Shown here piece after piece: positions 16,159-24,798 of a DNA stretch of 64,000 nucleotides (position 1 is the stretch's first letter; the number at the start of each line of letters is the position of its first letter). The notes beneath the pieces were generated by a model. That model was not told the DNA's origin and searched no databases. It saw only the letters and a program-made list of their open reading frames with translations. Made by a program: the position numbers and the translations under genes. This stretch comes from Paraburkholderia sp. Ac-20340 (GTDB taxonomy: Bacteria > Pseudomonadota > Gammaproteobacteria > Burkholderiales > Burkholderiaceae), in the NCBI RefSeq assembly GCF_017104965.1, contig NZ_JAAGPR010000010.1, positions 124,001-188,000 on the forward strand. Direction: 5' to 3'.

Positions 16159-17796
16159 GTGAACCGGATTCTCCCCGATCGTGAGCGCAGGACCGTGCGT
16201 GTTATCGCCGCGCAGGCCAGCCCGTGCGATGAACTCGTCATCCACGCCCAGCCCACGGCGCTCGACCGTCCGTGCCGGCACAAGCGGCTCGCGCTTGCCG
16301 CGACGATCCTCGGTTCGAGCATGGCGTTCATCGACGGCTCGGTCGTCAACGTCGCCTTGCCGTCCATCCAGCGCGAACTGGGCGCGAGTGTGGCGGCGAT
16401 GCAGTGGGTCGTCAATGCCTATCTGCTTTTTCTCGGCTCGCTGGTGCTGGTGGGCGGGTCGATGGGCGACCGGCTCGGGCGCCGCACGGTATTTATCGCG
16501 GGCATTGCGCTGTTTACGCTGGCGTCGGCGGCTTGCGGGTTCGCGCCCAACGCCGCCGCGCTGATCGCGGCGCGCGCGGTTCAGGGCGTCGGTGCCGCGC
16601 TGCTGGTGCCCAGCAGCCTCGCGATTATCGGCGCGGTCTTCGACGATGCGTCGCGCGGACGCGCCATCGGCACCTGGGCGGGGGTGGGTGCGATCACGTC
16701 GGCAGTGGGGCCGGTGGCGGGCGGCTGGCTCGTCGATGCGTTTTCGTGGCGCGCGATCTTCTTTCTGAACCTGCCGCTCGCGGCGCTCACGATTGCGCTG
16801 GCGATATCGTCGGTGCCCAACAGCCACAAGGCCGATGCGCCGCGCCAGCTCGACTGGGCGGGCGCTTTTAGCGCGGCGGCGGGGCTGGCGGCGCTCACGT
16901 TCGGTTTGACCCAGGCGTCGGCGGGCGGCTTTGCGCATCCCTGGGTGCTGGGCGCGATGGGCGCGGGCGTGCTCGTGCTGGCGGTATTCGTGCTGATCGA
17001 AGCGCGCAGCGCGAACCCGATGATGCCGCTCGACGTGTTCCGCTCGCGCGATTTCACCGCCGCCAATCTGGTCACGCTGCTGCTGTATTTCGGGCTGGGC
17101 GGCGCGTTCTTCTTCCTGCCCTTTACGCTGATTCGCGCGCACGGTTACAGCGCGACTGAAGCGGGCGCGGCGCTGTTGCCGGTGCCGGTCGCGATTGGCT
17201 TGCTGTCGCGCTTCACCGGCGGACTGACGAACCGCTTCGGTTCGCGCGCGCTGCTGACGATCGGGCCCGGCATCGCCGGAATCGGCTTTCTGTTGCTGGC
17301 GCTGCCGCTCGTGCGCGGCGGCTATTGGAGCGGCTTCTTTCCCGCGCTCGCCGTGCTCGGCCTGGGTATGACGATCACGGTTGCGCCGCTCACCACAGCC
17401 GTGATGGGCGCGGTGTCCGGCGAGCGGACCGGCGTGGCGTCCGGGATCAATAACGCTGTCGCGCGCGTGGCGGGTCTGCTGGCGATTGCGGTGCTGGGCA
17501 TTGTGTTCGTGTGGTCGCACGATGCGGCGCTGGCGTCCCGGCTGGACGCGTTGCATGTGCCGCAGGATGCGCGCCGCAGCGCGCAGTTGCTGGAAGCCGA
17601 TGAGCACGCTGCAAGTGCGGCCGCAGGCGCGTATGGTTTGCCCGCCGCGACGGCGGCGCAAGTGGAGGCCGATGCCATCATCGATGCGTTGCGTGCCGTT
17701 GCCGCCGTGTGCGCGGTGTGTGCGTTTGCCGCGGCGGGGATCGCGGCGGTGGCGATCAGCCCGCAGGCGCGCGCGAGGGACGCCGGTGCGAGCTGA
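16159..17796 (+). CDS. DHA2/EmrB-QacA-type MFS efflux transporter
   Basis: A protein of up to 545 aa with 14 predicted helices. The family motifs are clear: LGSSMAFIDGSVVNVALPSIQREL in helix 1, GDRLGRRTVFIAGIALF in the helix 2-3 loop, and RAVQGVGAALLVPSSLAII. The start is uncertain: GTG 16159 gives a 35-residue leader before the canonical KRLALAATILGSSMA start, and no in-frame ATG lies between them. These pumps expel drugs or biocides using the proton gradient. No dedicated regulator is adjacent; the divergent neighbour is the CAP lipoprotein. Confidence 0.88.
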   Translation: MNRILPDRERRTVRVIAAQASPCDELVIHAQPTALDRPCRHKRLALAATILGSSMAFIDGSVVNVALPSIQRELGASVAAMQWVVNAYLLFLGSLVLVGGSMGDRLGRRTVFIAGIALFTLASAACGFAPNAAALIAARAVQGVGAALLVPSSLAIIGAVFDDASRGRAIGTWAGVGAITSAVGPVAGGWLVDAFSWRAIFFLNLPLAALTIALAISSVPNSHKADAPRQLDWAGAFSAAAGLAALTFGLTQASAGGFAHPWVLGAMGAGVLVLAVFVLIEARSANPMMPLDVFRSRDFTAANLVTLLLYFGLGGAFFFLPFTLIRAHGYSATEAGAALLPVPVAIGLLSRFTGGLTNRFGSRALLTIGPGIAGIGFLLLALPLVRGGYWSGFFPALAVLGLGMTITVAPLTTAVMGAVSGERTGVASGINNAVARVAGLLAIAVLGIVFVWSHDAALASRLDALHVPQDARRSAQLLEADEHAASAAAGAYGLPAATAAQVEADAIIDALRAVAAVCAVCAFAAAGIAAVAISPQARARDAGAS

Positions 17797-17817
17797 TTAC
17801 CTCAACTCAATTTCACG

Positions 17818-18777
17818 TCAAACCAGTTCCCCGCGCCGCGCAGCAAAACTCAGCGCCAGCACCGCAAAAATCAGCACGCCCGTGGCCACCTGCTGCCAGT
17901 AAAAATTCCAGCCGATCAGCAGCAAGCCATTGGCCACAAGACTCAACAGCAGCACGCCCAGCAGCGTACCCGGCACGTTGGGCCGCCGCGCGCGCGAAAG
18001 CGTGGTGCCGATAAAGGTCGCGCCAATCGCGTTGAGCAGATAGCCGTTACCGGCTTGCGGCACATACGCTTTCACCATCGACGAAAGCAGCAGACCCACG
18101 ACGCCATAAATTAATGCGCCCGCCACGAAGGTCGCCACGATAATCGCCGCAACCGGCAGCCCCGAATAACGCGCGACGCCCGGTTGCGTGCCGAGCGCCG
18201 CGCTATGGCGCCCAAACACCGAATGCGCGAGCGCAACGTGCACGATCAGCGCGAGCACGGCCACGATCCACAGCGGCACCGGCACGCCCGCGAAAGTGCC
18301 GTGCGCGAGCGCGCCGAACAGCGCCGGCAGATCGACGCCGAGCAGATAGACCGGCTGCCCGCCGTCGGTGGCGAGTTGCTGCAAGGTCTGGCCGATGAAC
18401 AGCGTGCCGAGCGTGGCGAGAAACGGCGCAATGCCCAGCCCCGCAACCAGCACGCCATTGAACACGCCCACCAGCAAGGCCGCAGCGAGCGCGGCCAGCG
18501 CCGCCAGCGGCACACCGACGTGATGCGCGCTCAGGATCACAAACACGAGACTGCTGACGTCGATTGCCGTGCCGATCGACAGATCGACCGCGCCAATCGA
18601 CAACGCCAGCGTCATGCCCAGCGCGGCAATCGCCAGCAGGGCGAAGTTGTTGAGCAGGACATCGGCGAGATTGCCGGGTCGCGCGAAACCCGGCGAGCAC
18701 AGCGCGAAGAACACGCTGACGGCCAGCAAGGCGCCCGGCAGCGAGAAGCGCTGAATGCGCGCGAACCAGTCAGTCAT
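17818..18777 (-). CDS. Ribose-type ABC importer permease 2
   Basis: About 319 aa, RbsC/BPD_transp_2 family, with 8-10 helices and the conserved ALGMTLALSIGAVDLSIG segment in the first half. ATG 18777 gives an 8-bp overlap with the preceding permease gene; an ATG six bases upstream is equally possible. It is the last gene of a four-gene minus-strand importer operon whose order (binding protein, ATPase, two permeases) suggests a heterodimeric channel. Confidence 0.92.
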   Translation of the reverse strand: MTDWFARIQRFSLPGALLAVSVFFALCSPGFARPGNLADVLLNNFALLAIAALGMTLALSIGAVDLSIGTAIDVSSLVFVILSAHHVGVPLAALAALAAALLVGVFNGVLVAGLGIAPFLATLGTLFIGQTLQQLATDGGQPVYLLGVDLPALFGALAHGTFAGVPVPLWIVAVLALIVHVALAHSVFGRHSAALGTQPGVARYSGLPVAAIIVATFVAGALIYGVVGLLLSSMVKAYVPQAGNGYLLNAIGATFIGTTLSRARRPNVPGTLLGVLLLSLVANGLLLIGWNFYWQQVATGVLIFAVLALSFAARRGELV

Positions 18778-19831
18778 GAGCATGAGTTCCGAGATGACGG
18801 CGGCGCAGCAGCGCCGTCGTGGCGACGACGAACAGGATCAGCGCGCCTTCGACGCCATTGACCCAGTAGCTGGAGACGTTATCGAGCTGAAACCCGTTGC
18901 CGACGACGCCGATAAAGAGCACGGCCAGCAGCGTGCCGGGCATGGTCGGCACCATGCGTCGCGAGAACACGACGCCGAGCAGCGCGGACGCCACCACGGC
19001 CAGCAGGTTTTCGCCCGCGCCGGGCGAACTGCCGCTCAGCAGCGCCGACGAAGCCAATGCAGCCAGCGCGGCCGCCAGCCCGCCGAGCAGATAGCTCGCG
19101 GCCACGTAGCCGCGCACGTTCAAACCCGCCGCGCGGGCGGCCTGCGCGTGTTCGCCGCTGGCGCGCAGGCGCAGCCCGAACGGCGTGTTGTGCACCAGCA
19201 CGGTCAACACCGCGGCGACGGCCAGCAGAGCGGTGGCGAGATGCGCAATGCCGAACGCGCCTTCATCGATCAGGAACGCCATTAGCGGCGAAGCCGCCGG
19301 CACCGAGGTGTTCTGCGTGAGCACGAGTTCGAGGCCCGCGCAGAGATTCATCGTCGTGAGCGTGGCGAGCAGCGGCAGGATGCGCAGGCCGAGCACGGCA
19401 AACGCGTTCAGCGCGCCGACCGCCACGCCCGCCGCCAGCGCGAATCCCACGGCCGCTGTGGCGGGCGCGCCCGCGCGCAGGGCAACGGCATGCACGGCGG
19501 CGCACAGCCCCATATTCGCGGCGATCGAGAGATCGAGACCGCCTTTGATCGGATCGGCGCCGCCGCCAATCAGCACTGCCGTGAGGCCCAGGCCAAGCAC
19601 GCCGACCACGGCCGATTGCTGCACGATATTCGCGAGATTCGCGAGCGTCAGAAAGAGCGGCGAAGTGGCCGCGAAAACTGTGAATACCAGTGCGAAGGCC
19701 AGCACGGCGCCGCCGCGAACCCAGAATTGCGCGCTCGCGCCGCTGCCGGAATGCGTCGTGCCGGGATCGGCGCGATCGGCTGCATGGTTGGCAGGCAGCG
19801 CATCGACGCGCCCGATCAGCTTGCCGGTCAT
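18770..19831 (-). CDS. Ribose-type ABC importer permease 1
   Basis: A 353-aa RbsC-like permease. About 30 hydrophilic N-terminal residues precede a set of helices; the family signature is LGLGLTAVLIGGGADPIKGGLDLSIAANMGL. Its start overlaps the ATPase gene by 4 bp and its end overlaps the next permease, so the operon is translationally coupled. Substrate class (pentose, polyol or autoinducer) is not readable from the permease. Confidence 0.93.
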   Translation of the reverse strand: MTGKLIGRVDALPANHAADRADPGTTHSGSGASAQFWVRGGAVLAFALVFTVFAATSPLFLTLANLANIVQQSAVVGVLGLGLTAVLIGGGADPIKGGLDLSIAANMGLCAAVHAVALRAGAPATAAVGFALAAGVAVGALNAFAVLGLRILPLLATLTTMNLCAGLELVLTQNTSVPAASPLMAFLIDEGAFGIAHLATALLAVAAVLTVLVHNTPFGLRLRASGEHAQAARAAGLNVRGYVAASYLLGGLAAALAALASSALLSGSSPGAGENLLAVVASALLGVVFSRRMVPTMPGTLLAVLFIGVVGNGFQLDNVSSYWVNGVEGALILFVVATTALLRRRHLGTHAHD

Positions 19832-21435
19832 GCCGCGTTCTCCTGTTTCGCTACGCCCGAATCCTCCGAATCACCCGCATCACCCGCATCGCCCGTGCGC
19901 GCGAGCGTGGCCCACGCCAGCAGATCCTGTGTCGTGACCGCATGCGATGGCACGTCCTGCACGATCGCACCGCGCGCCAACACCAGCACGCGGTCGGTCA
20001 CATCGAGCAGTTCGTGCAGATCGCTCGAAAAAATCAGCACCGCCGCGCCTTGCGCGACCAACGTGTCGATCAGCCGGTAGATATCCGCTTTCGCGCCGAC
20101 ATCGACGCCCACCGTCGGTTCGTCGAGGAGATAGATGGCGGCGCCGTCGTCAGTCGCGCAGCCCAGCCACTTGCCGAGCGCCACCTTCTGCTGGTTGCCG
20201 CCCGACAGATGCCGCACCGGCGCCAGCGGGCCGGGCGTGCGCACGCCGAGCGCGTCGATCAGCGCGCGGGCCGCTGCCGTTTCGCGACGCGTGTCGATCA
20301 GACCGAAGCGACTGAAACCGCCGAGCGCCGGCAGCGAAAGGTTGTCGCGCACGGGCAGGGCAGTCGCCACGCCCTGACGGCGGCGATCTTCGGGTACGAA
20401 GGCGATGCGTTCGCGCACCGCATCGGCGGGACGACGCAGGCGCACGGTCTTGCCGCGCACGCGCAATGCGCCCAGCACGCCGCGCTCCAGACCGAACAGA
20501 CTGCGCACCAGCGGCTTGCCGCCCGAACCGACCAGCCCAGTCACGCCCAGCACTTCGCCCCGCCGCAGCGTGAACGAAAGCGGCCCGAAACGCCCTGGCG
20601 CGTGCAGATCGCGCGCCTCCAGCACGACATCCTGCAACGCGGCCGACGACGACGCCGACGTGCGGCGCGCACGCGCCTCGGGCTGCGCGCCGATCATCGC
20701 CGAAACCAGCGTTTCGATGGGCGTTTCGCGGGCGTCGAGGTGTGCGACATCGGCGCCATCGCGTAGCACCGTCACGCCGTCGCACAGCGAAGCGATCTCG
20801 TTCAGATAGTGCGAAACATAGAGAATCGTCAGGCCGCGCGCACGCAGTTGATCGATGGTCCGCAGCAGGCGATCGACTTCGCGGCTCACGAGCGCGGCCG
20901 TCGGCTCGTCGAACACCAGAATGCGCGGCGAGCGGATCAGCGCGCGCGTGATCTGCACGATCTGCTGCTCGGCAACGCTGAGTTCGCCGATCAGCCGGTC
21001 CGGCGGCAAGGCGATGCCGAAATGTTCGTCCAGCGCCTCGACGGCACGCTGGCGCAGGCGGCGCACATCGAGCGGGAGCAGGGCGCGCAGGCCTCGCGCG
21101 CGCGGCGCGACCGTGGGTTCGTCGCCGAGCGCGAGTGCTTCGGCCACGGTGAAGGTCGGCGACAGCAGCCGCTCCTGATGAATGAAGGCGATCCCGCTGC
21201 GCGCGCCGGCGTCGATCTGCACGCCATCGACGCGAATCTCGCCTGCGTCCGCTCGCTCCAGCCCCGCGAGAATCTTGATGAGCGTGGACTTGCCCGCGCC
21301 GTTCTGGCCGATCAGGCCATGCACGGTGCCGCGCGCGGCGCTCAAGGACGCACCGCGCAGCGCCTGCACGCCGCCATATTGCTTCACGAGCCCGCGCAGT
21401 TCGAGCGCAGGCGCGCCGCCGTTCGATGTACTCAT
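19828..21435 (-). CDS. Ribose-type ABC importer ATPase (tandem domains, RbsA/MglA-like)
   Basis: A 535-aa protein with two fused ABC domains. The first has an intact Walker A (GQNGAGKSTLIKIL), signature LSVAEQQ and Walker B ILVFDEPTAAL. The second has a degenerate Walker A (GLVGSGGKPLV) but a good signature LSGGNQQKVALGKWL and YLLDEPTVGVDVG. This asymmetry is normal for RbsA/MglA proteins. A short variable acidic C-terminus (GDAGDAGDSEDSG) is local to this gene. It begins 10 bp after the binding-protein gene. Confidence 0.95.
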   Translation of the reverse strand: MSTSNGGAPALELRGLVKQYGGVQALRGASLSAARGTVHGLIGQNGAGKSTLIKILAGLERADAGEIRVDGVQIDAGARSGIAFIHQERLLSPTFTVAEALALGDEPTVAPRARGLRALLPLDVRRLRQRAVEALDEHFGIALPPDRLIGELSVAEQQIVQITRALIRSPRILVFDEPTAALVSREVDRLLRTIDQLRARGLTILYVSHYLNEIASLCDGVTVLRDGADVAHLDARETPIETLVSAMIGAQPEARARRTSASSSAALQDVVLEARDLHAPGRFGPLSFTLRRGEVLGVTGLVGSGGKPLVRSLFGLERGVLGALRVRGKTVRLRRPADAVRERIAFVPEDRRRQGVATALPVRDNLSLPALGGFSRFGLIDTRRETAAARALIDALGVRTPGPLAPVRHLSGGNQQKVALGKWLGCATDDGAAIYLLDEPTVGVDVGAKADIYRLIDTLVAQGAAVLIFSSDLHELLDVTDRVLVLARGAIVQDVPSHAVTTQDLLAWATLARTGDAGDAGDSEDSGVAKQENAA

Positions 21436-21445
21436 GCCAGCGCGC

Positions 21446-22513
21446 TCACTTCGACGCCAGCTGGCCGGTCTGCGCGCCCTGGCCGAGCGTTTTCTGCACG
21501 TCGAGCGCGTTGTCCTTGGTCACGAGAATCGACGGCACGTAGGTGTAGGGCGGCAGATTGCGCTCGCCGGCGAGATAGCGCGCGACATTGTCGACGGCCG
21601 TTTTGCCGATCAGCGCGGGCTGCTGCGCGACCACGGCGGCGGCGCTCGACTTCGGGTCCTTCACGAGCGTGACGACGTCCGGGCTGCCATCGACGGCATA
21701 GGTGCGGATCTCGGTGCGATGCGCCGCATCGACGGCCTGGGTCGCGCCCACTTGCGGCACGTCCCACGCCGCCCAGATCGCCGAAATTTGCCCCTTTGGA
21801 TATTTCGCCAGCAACTGGCTCACCTGCGCGTAAGCGCTTTGCACGGTGTTCGGAATCACATCGCGCAACTCGGGCTCGATGATATGCACCTTCGGGTAGT
21901 ACTTGAGCACGGCCTTCAACTGGTCATAGCGGATCGCGCACACGGGCACGCCGTAAAAGCCGTTGAAAACGAGAATATTGCCTTCGCCGTGAATATCGTT
22001 GACGAGCTTGAGGGCCAGTTGCTCGCCGATAAAAAAGTTATCCGAAGTGGTGTCGTTCAGGCTCGACGGCGACGCCGTGTCGATCGTGAACAAGGGGATG
22101 CCGGCCTGGCGGATTTTCTGCAGCCACGGCTCCAGCACGGTCGCGGTGCCGAGCTGTTCGACGATGGCGTCGGGCTTCTGTGCGATCAGCGTCTGAATCT
22201 GCGCGATCTGGCGATTGTCGTTACGCCCCGCATCGAGCGCGATGGGCGTGCCGCCCAGACGCTTCACCTCGTCGATGGCGCCCTGATAGGCCTTCAGATC
22301 CCAGTAATGATCGGTGCCGACCGCCGTGATGCCGATGCGCTTGCCTTTGAGCGAAGGCACATCGGCGTCGCCCTGGGCGTGCGCTGTGGCGCTGAAACCG
22401 GCCAGTGCGCCCAGCGTCGCGACTGCGATGGCGAAGGTGACAGCGAAGGTCACGGCGCGCGCCGTGGCGGCGCGTTTGAAGGGGGCTTGCGGGCGGAGTG
22501 TCTCGTGGCTCAT
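21446..22513 (-). CDS. Periplasmic sugar-type binding protein of the ABC importer
   Basis: A 355-aa periplasmic-binding protein of the LacI-like type I fold. The signal sequence runs through FAIAVATLGALAGFSATAHAQ. The mature start GKRIGITAVGTDHYWDLKAYQGAIDEVKRLGG and the hinge strand PDAIVEQLG are typical. It leads the importer operon. The ligand cannot be assigned by eye; the sequence departs from RbsB in the first binding loop (TDHYWD instead of a NPFF-like motif). Confidence 0.92.
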   Translation of the reverse strand: MSHETLRPQAPFKRAATARAVTFAVTFAIAVATLGALAGFSATAHAQGDADVPSLKGKRIGITAVGTDHYWDLKAYQGAIDEVKRLGGTPIALDAGRNDNRQIAQIQTLIAQKPDAIVEQLGTATVLEPWLQKIRQAGIPLFTIDTASPSSLNDTTSDNFFIGEQLALKLVNDIHGEGNILVFNGFYGVPVCAIRYDQLKAVLKYYPKVHIIEPELRDVIPNTVQSAYAQVSQLLAKYPKGQISAIWAAWDVPQVGATQAVDAAHRTEIRTYAVDGSPDVVTLVKDPKSSAAAVVAQQPALIGKTAVDNVARYLAGERNLPPYTYVPSILVTKDNALDVQKTLGQGAQTGQLASK

Positions 22514-22675
22514 GTCGTCGTCGATTCGTTGTCACGGCGTTTCCGGCGGGAGGGCGGAAATCGCGCTGTGCTGCGAATCTAAACGGCATGAGCCTGCCGG
22601 TAAAACATTGAATCGAGCTAAGGATAGATCGCCCGATGTGGATTGCTTCCAGGCGAATCCGCTCGTGCTGCGACC

Positions 22676-23437
22676 TCAGGCCTTCAGCCGATAACCGGTC
22701 TTGAAGATCCAGGCGGTGATGCCCAGAAAGAGCGCAAGAAATGCCGCCGTCATGCCCAGACTCACGCCGACCGCGACATCGGCGAGCCCATAAAAACTCC
22801 AGCGAAACGCGCTGATCAGATAGACGATCGGATTGAACAGCGTAATCACGCGCCAGGCCGGCGGCAGCATATCGACGGAATAAAAACTCCCGCCGAGGAA
22901 CGTCAGCGGCGTGATGATCAGCAGCGGCACGATCTGCAGCTTCTCGAAGTTATCCGCCCAGATGCCGATGATGAAGCCCAGCAGGCTGAACGTGACCGCA
23001 GTGAGCAGCAGGAACAGCACCATCCACACCGGATGCAGGATCTGGACCGGCACGAAAAGCGCGGCCGTGGCGAGAATGATGAGCCCGAGCACCACCGATT
23101 TGGTGGCGGCCGCGCCCACATAACTGATCACGATTTCGAAGTACGAGACCGGCGCGGACAGCAGTTCGTAAATCGTGCCCGTGAAGCGCGGAAAGTAGAT
23201 GCCGAACGACGCATTCGAAATGCTCTGCGACAGCAGCGACAGCATGATCAGACCGGGCACGATGAACGCCCCGTAACTCACGCCATTCACTTCCTTGATG
23301 CGCGAACCGATCGCGGAGCCAAACACAATGAAATAAAGCGAAGTCGAAATCACCGGCGCGACGATGCTCTGCATCAGCGTGCGCCGGGTGCGCGCCATTT
23401 CAAACCGGTAAATGGCGCGGATTGCGTGGATATTCAT
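22676..23437 (-). CDS. ABC-2 type exporter permease (YadH-like)
   Basis: A 253-aa ABC-2 membrane protein with six helices. It opens MNIHAIRAIYRFEMARTRRTL and contains PGLIMLSLLSQSISNASFGIYFPRF and the C-terminal FNPIVYLISAFRWSFYG box. It is downstream of its ATPase with a 27-bp gap. The pair matches the YadGH layout; YadGH-type exporters have no settled substrate. Confidence 0.93.
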   Translation of the reverse strand: MNIHAIRAIYRFEMARTRRTLMQSIVAPVISTSLYFIVFGSAIGSRIKEVNGVSYGAFIVPGLIMLSLLSQSISNASFGIYFPRFTGTIYELLSAPVSYFEIVISYVGAAATKSVVLGLIILATAALFVPVQILHPVWMVLFLLLTAVTFSLLGFIIGIWADNFEKLQIVPLLIITPLTFLGGSFYSVDMLPPAWRVITLFNPIVYLISAFRWSFYGLADVAVGVSLGMTAAFLALFLGITAWIFKTGYRLKA

Positions 23438-23464
23438 CGGGAAATCACCTGTTCCTTGCAGTTT

Positions 23465-24427
23465 CTACGACCGGTTTTCGACGACCGGCGGCGTGGCGGA
23501 TTGCGGGACTTTGCCCACCAGGCTCACGAAAATGTCTTCCAGCGAACTCTGGCTGGTTTTCAGATCCGTGAAGCCGATGCCCGCGTCGCTCAGATCCTTG
23601 AGCAGCGTGATGATGTCGTTGCGCTCGTTTTCGGCGTCGTAGGTGTAGGTGAGTTCGGTGCCGCTGTCGGCCAGTTCGAGACGCCAGGCGGCGAGTTCAG
23701 GCGGAATCGCGCTCAGCGGCGTGGGCAATTGCAAGGTCAGCTGCTTGCGGCCGAGCTTGCGCATGAGCGCGTCCTTGCGCTCGACGAGCATGATCTTGCC
23801 CGCGTTGATCACGCCGATCCGGTCGGCCATTTCTTCGGCTTCGTCGATATAGTGGGTTGTCAGGATGATCGTCACGCCGTTGGCCTTGAGGCCGCGCACG
23901 AGTTCCCACATATCGCGGCGCAGCTCGACGTCCACGCCCGCGGTGGGTTCGTCCAGAAACAGGATCTGCGGCTCGTGCGCGAGTGCCTTCGCAATCAGCA
24001 CGCGGCGTTTCATCCCGCCCGACAGCGTGAGGATCTTGTTGTTACGCTTTTCCCACAGCGAAAGATCGCGCAGCACGCGCTCGACATAGGCGGGATTGGG
24101 CGGCTTGCCGAACAGGCCGCGACTGAACGTGACGGTTGCCCAGACGGTTTCGAACGCGTCGGTTGTCAGTTCCTGCGGCACCAGGCCGATGAGCGAGCGC
24201 GCGGCGCGGTAGTCGGTAAGGATGTCGTGACCGGCAACACGCACATGACCTTCGCTGGCATTGACGATGCCGCAAATGATGCTGATCAGTGTGGTCTTGC
24301 CGGCGCCGTTCGGGCCTAGCAGCGCAAAAATTTCGCCGCGCTCGATATCCAGATTGATGCTCGTGAGCGCGTGAAATCCCGATGCGTAGACTTTCGAGAG
24401 ATTCTCGACGGAGAGGATCGTTTGCAT
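23465..24427 (-). CDS. ABC exporter ATPase (YadG-like)
   Basis: A 320-aa protein. Walker A is LLGPNGAGKTTL, the signature LSGGMKRRVLIAKAL and Walker B ILFLDEPTAGVDVELR, followed by a C-terminal accessory region of about 90 residues (LPTPLSAIPPELAAWRLELADSGTELTYTYD). It begins the two-gene exporter operon. The upstream 370 bp contain an insertion-sequence scar rather than another gene. Confidence 0.95.
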   Translation of the reverse strand: MQTILSVENLSKVYASGFHALTSINLDIERGEIFALLGPNGAGKTTLISIICGIVNASEGHVRVAGHDILTDYRAARSLIGLVPQELTTDAFETVWATVTFSRGLFGKPPNPAYVERVLRDLSLWEKRNNKILTLSGGMKRRVLIAKALAHEPQILFLDEPTAGVDVELRRDMWELVRGLKANGVTIILTTHYIDEAEEMADRIGVINAGKIMLVERKDALMRKLGRKQLTLQLPTPLSAIPPELAAWRLELADSGTELTYTYDAENERNDIITLLKDLSDAGIGFTDLKTSQSSLEDIFVSLVGKVPQSATPPVVENRS

Positions 24428-24798
24428 GTGCGAGACATTACCAGAATTGGGGATGAGGCATTGAAGTGGCCTGATTCCGCGGTTTGGGGGGGGGCTGGTT
24501 GGAGGTGTTTTTTGTGTGATAAATCTCCGGTTATGTCATGGACCTTGACGGGAACGAGTTCAGTCCTGACTACCGGGGATGTGGACAAAATCTTGGACTA
24601 CTTTGGAGGTAGTCCATGTATTCATACGAAGACCGTGTTCGGGCATCGTCGGTGTGCGCGTCGCGCTCGGTGGCCCGTGCGCGCCTGGCGAGGGCCACCG
24701 AGCTGTCGATTAAATCGACCGTACTGGGTACGAAAGTTTCGAGCTGGTGCGGTCGGTTACTCGACGATGATTCACTGGAAAATAGCGGTGACGCGGCG
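24428..24798. other. Intergenic segment between ABC exporter and T6SS island
   Basis: 371 bp without an intact gene. It contains a run of nine Gs near 24486 within a G-rich patch (GGTTTG, then GGCTGGTTGGAGG) and the IS3 scar at 24580-24660. The rest shows no clear promoter or terminator. Confidence 0.6.
24580..24660 (+). mobile_element. Remnant of an IS3-family end (start of orfA) with Shine-Dalgarno-masking hairpin
   Basis: From TGTGGACAAAATC the sequence runs into GGACTAC-TTTGGAG-GTAGTCC (24595-24615), a perfect 7-bp stem that buries the GGAGG of the following ATG. The ATG opens MYSYEDRVRA, the usual first residues of IS3-family OrfA proteins. Similarity ends after about 10 codons; the open frame behind it is only the shadow of the convergent gene. 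Such hairpins are known to block translation of transposase from read-through transcripts. The scar marks the left border of the T6SS accessory island. Confidence 0.5.

Noticed and set aside
15994..17661. Upstream extension of the CAP-domain frame to 887 aa
   Set aside because: Lies antisense to the efflux pump and is low-complexity; the signal peptide and lipobox fix the start at 15993.
24480..24510. Nine-G run as a possible G-quadruplex
   Set aside because: G-runs are uneven and one nine-G tract with GG pairs is weak evidence; could also be a sequencing artefact of a homopolymer.
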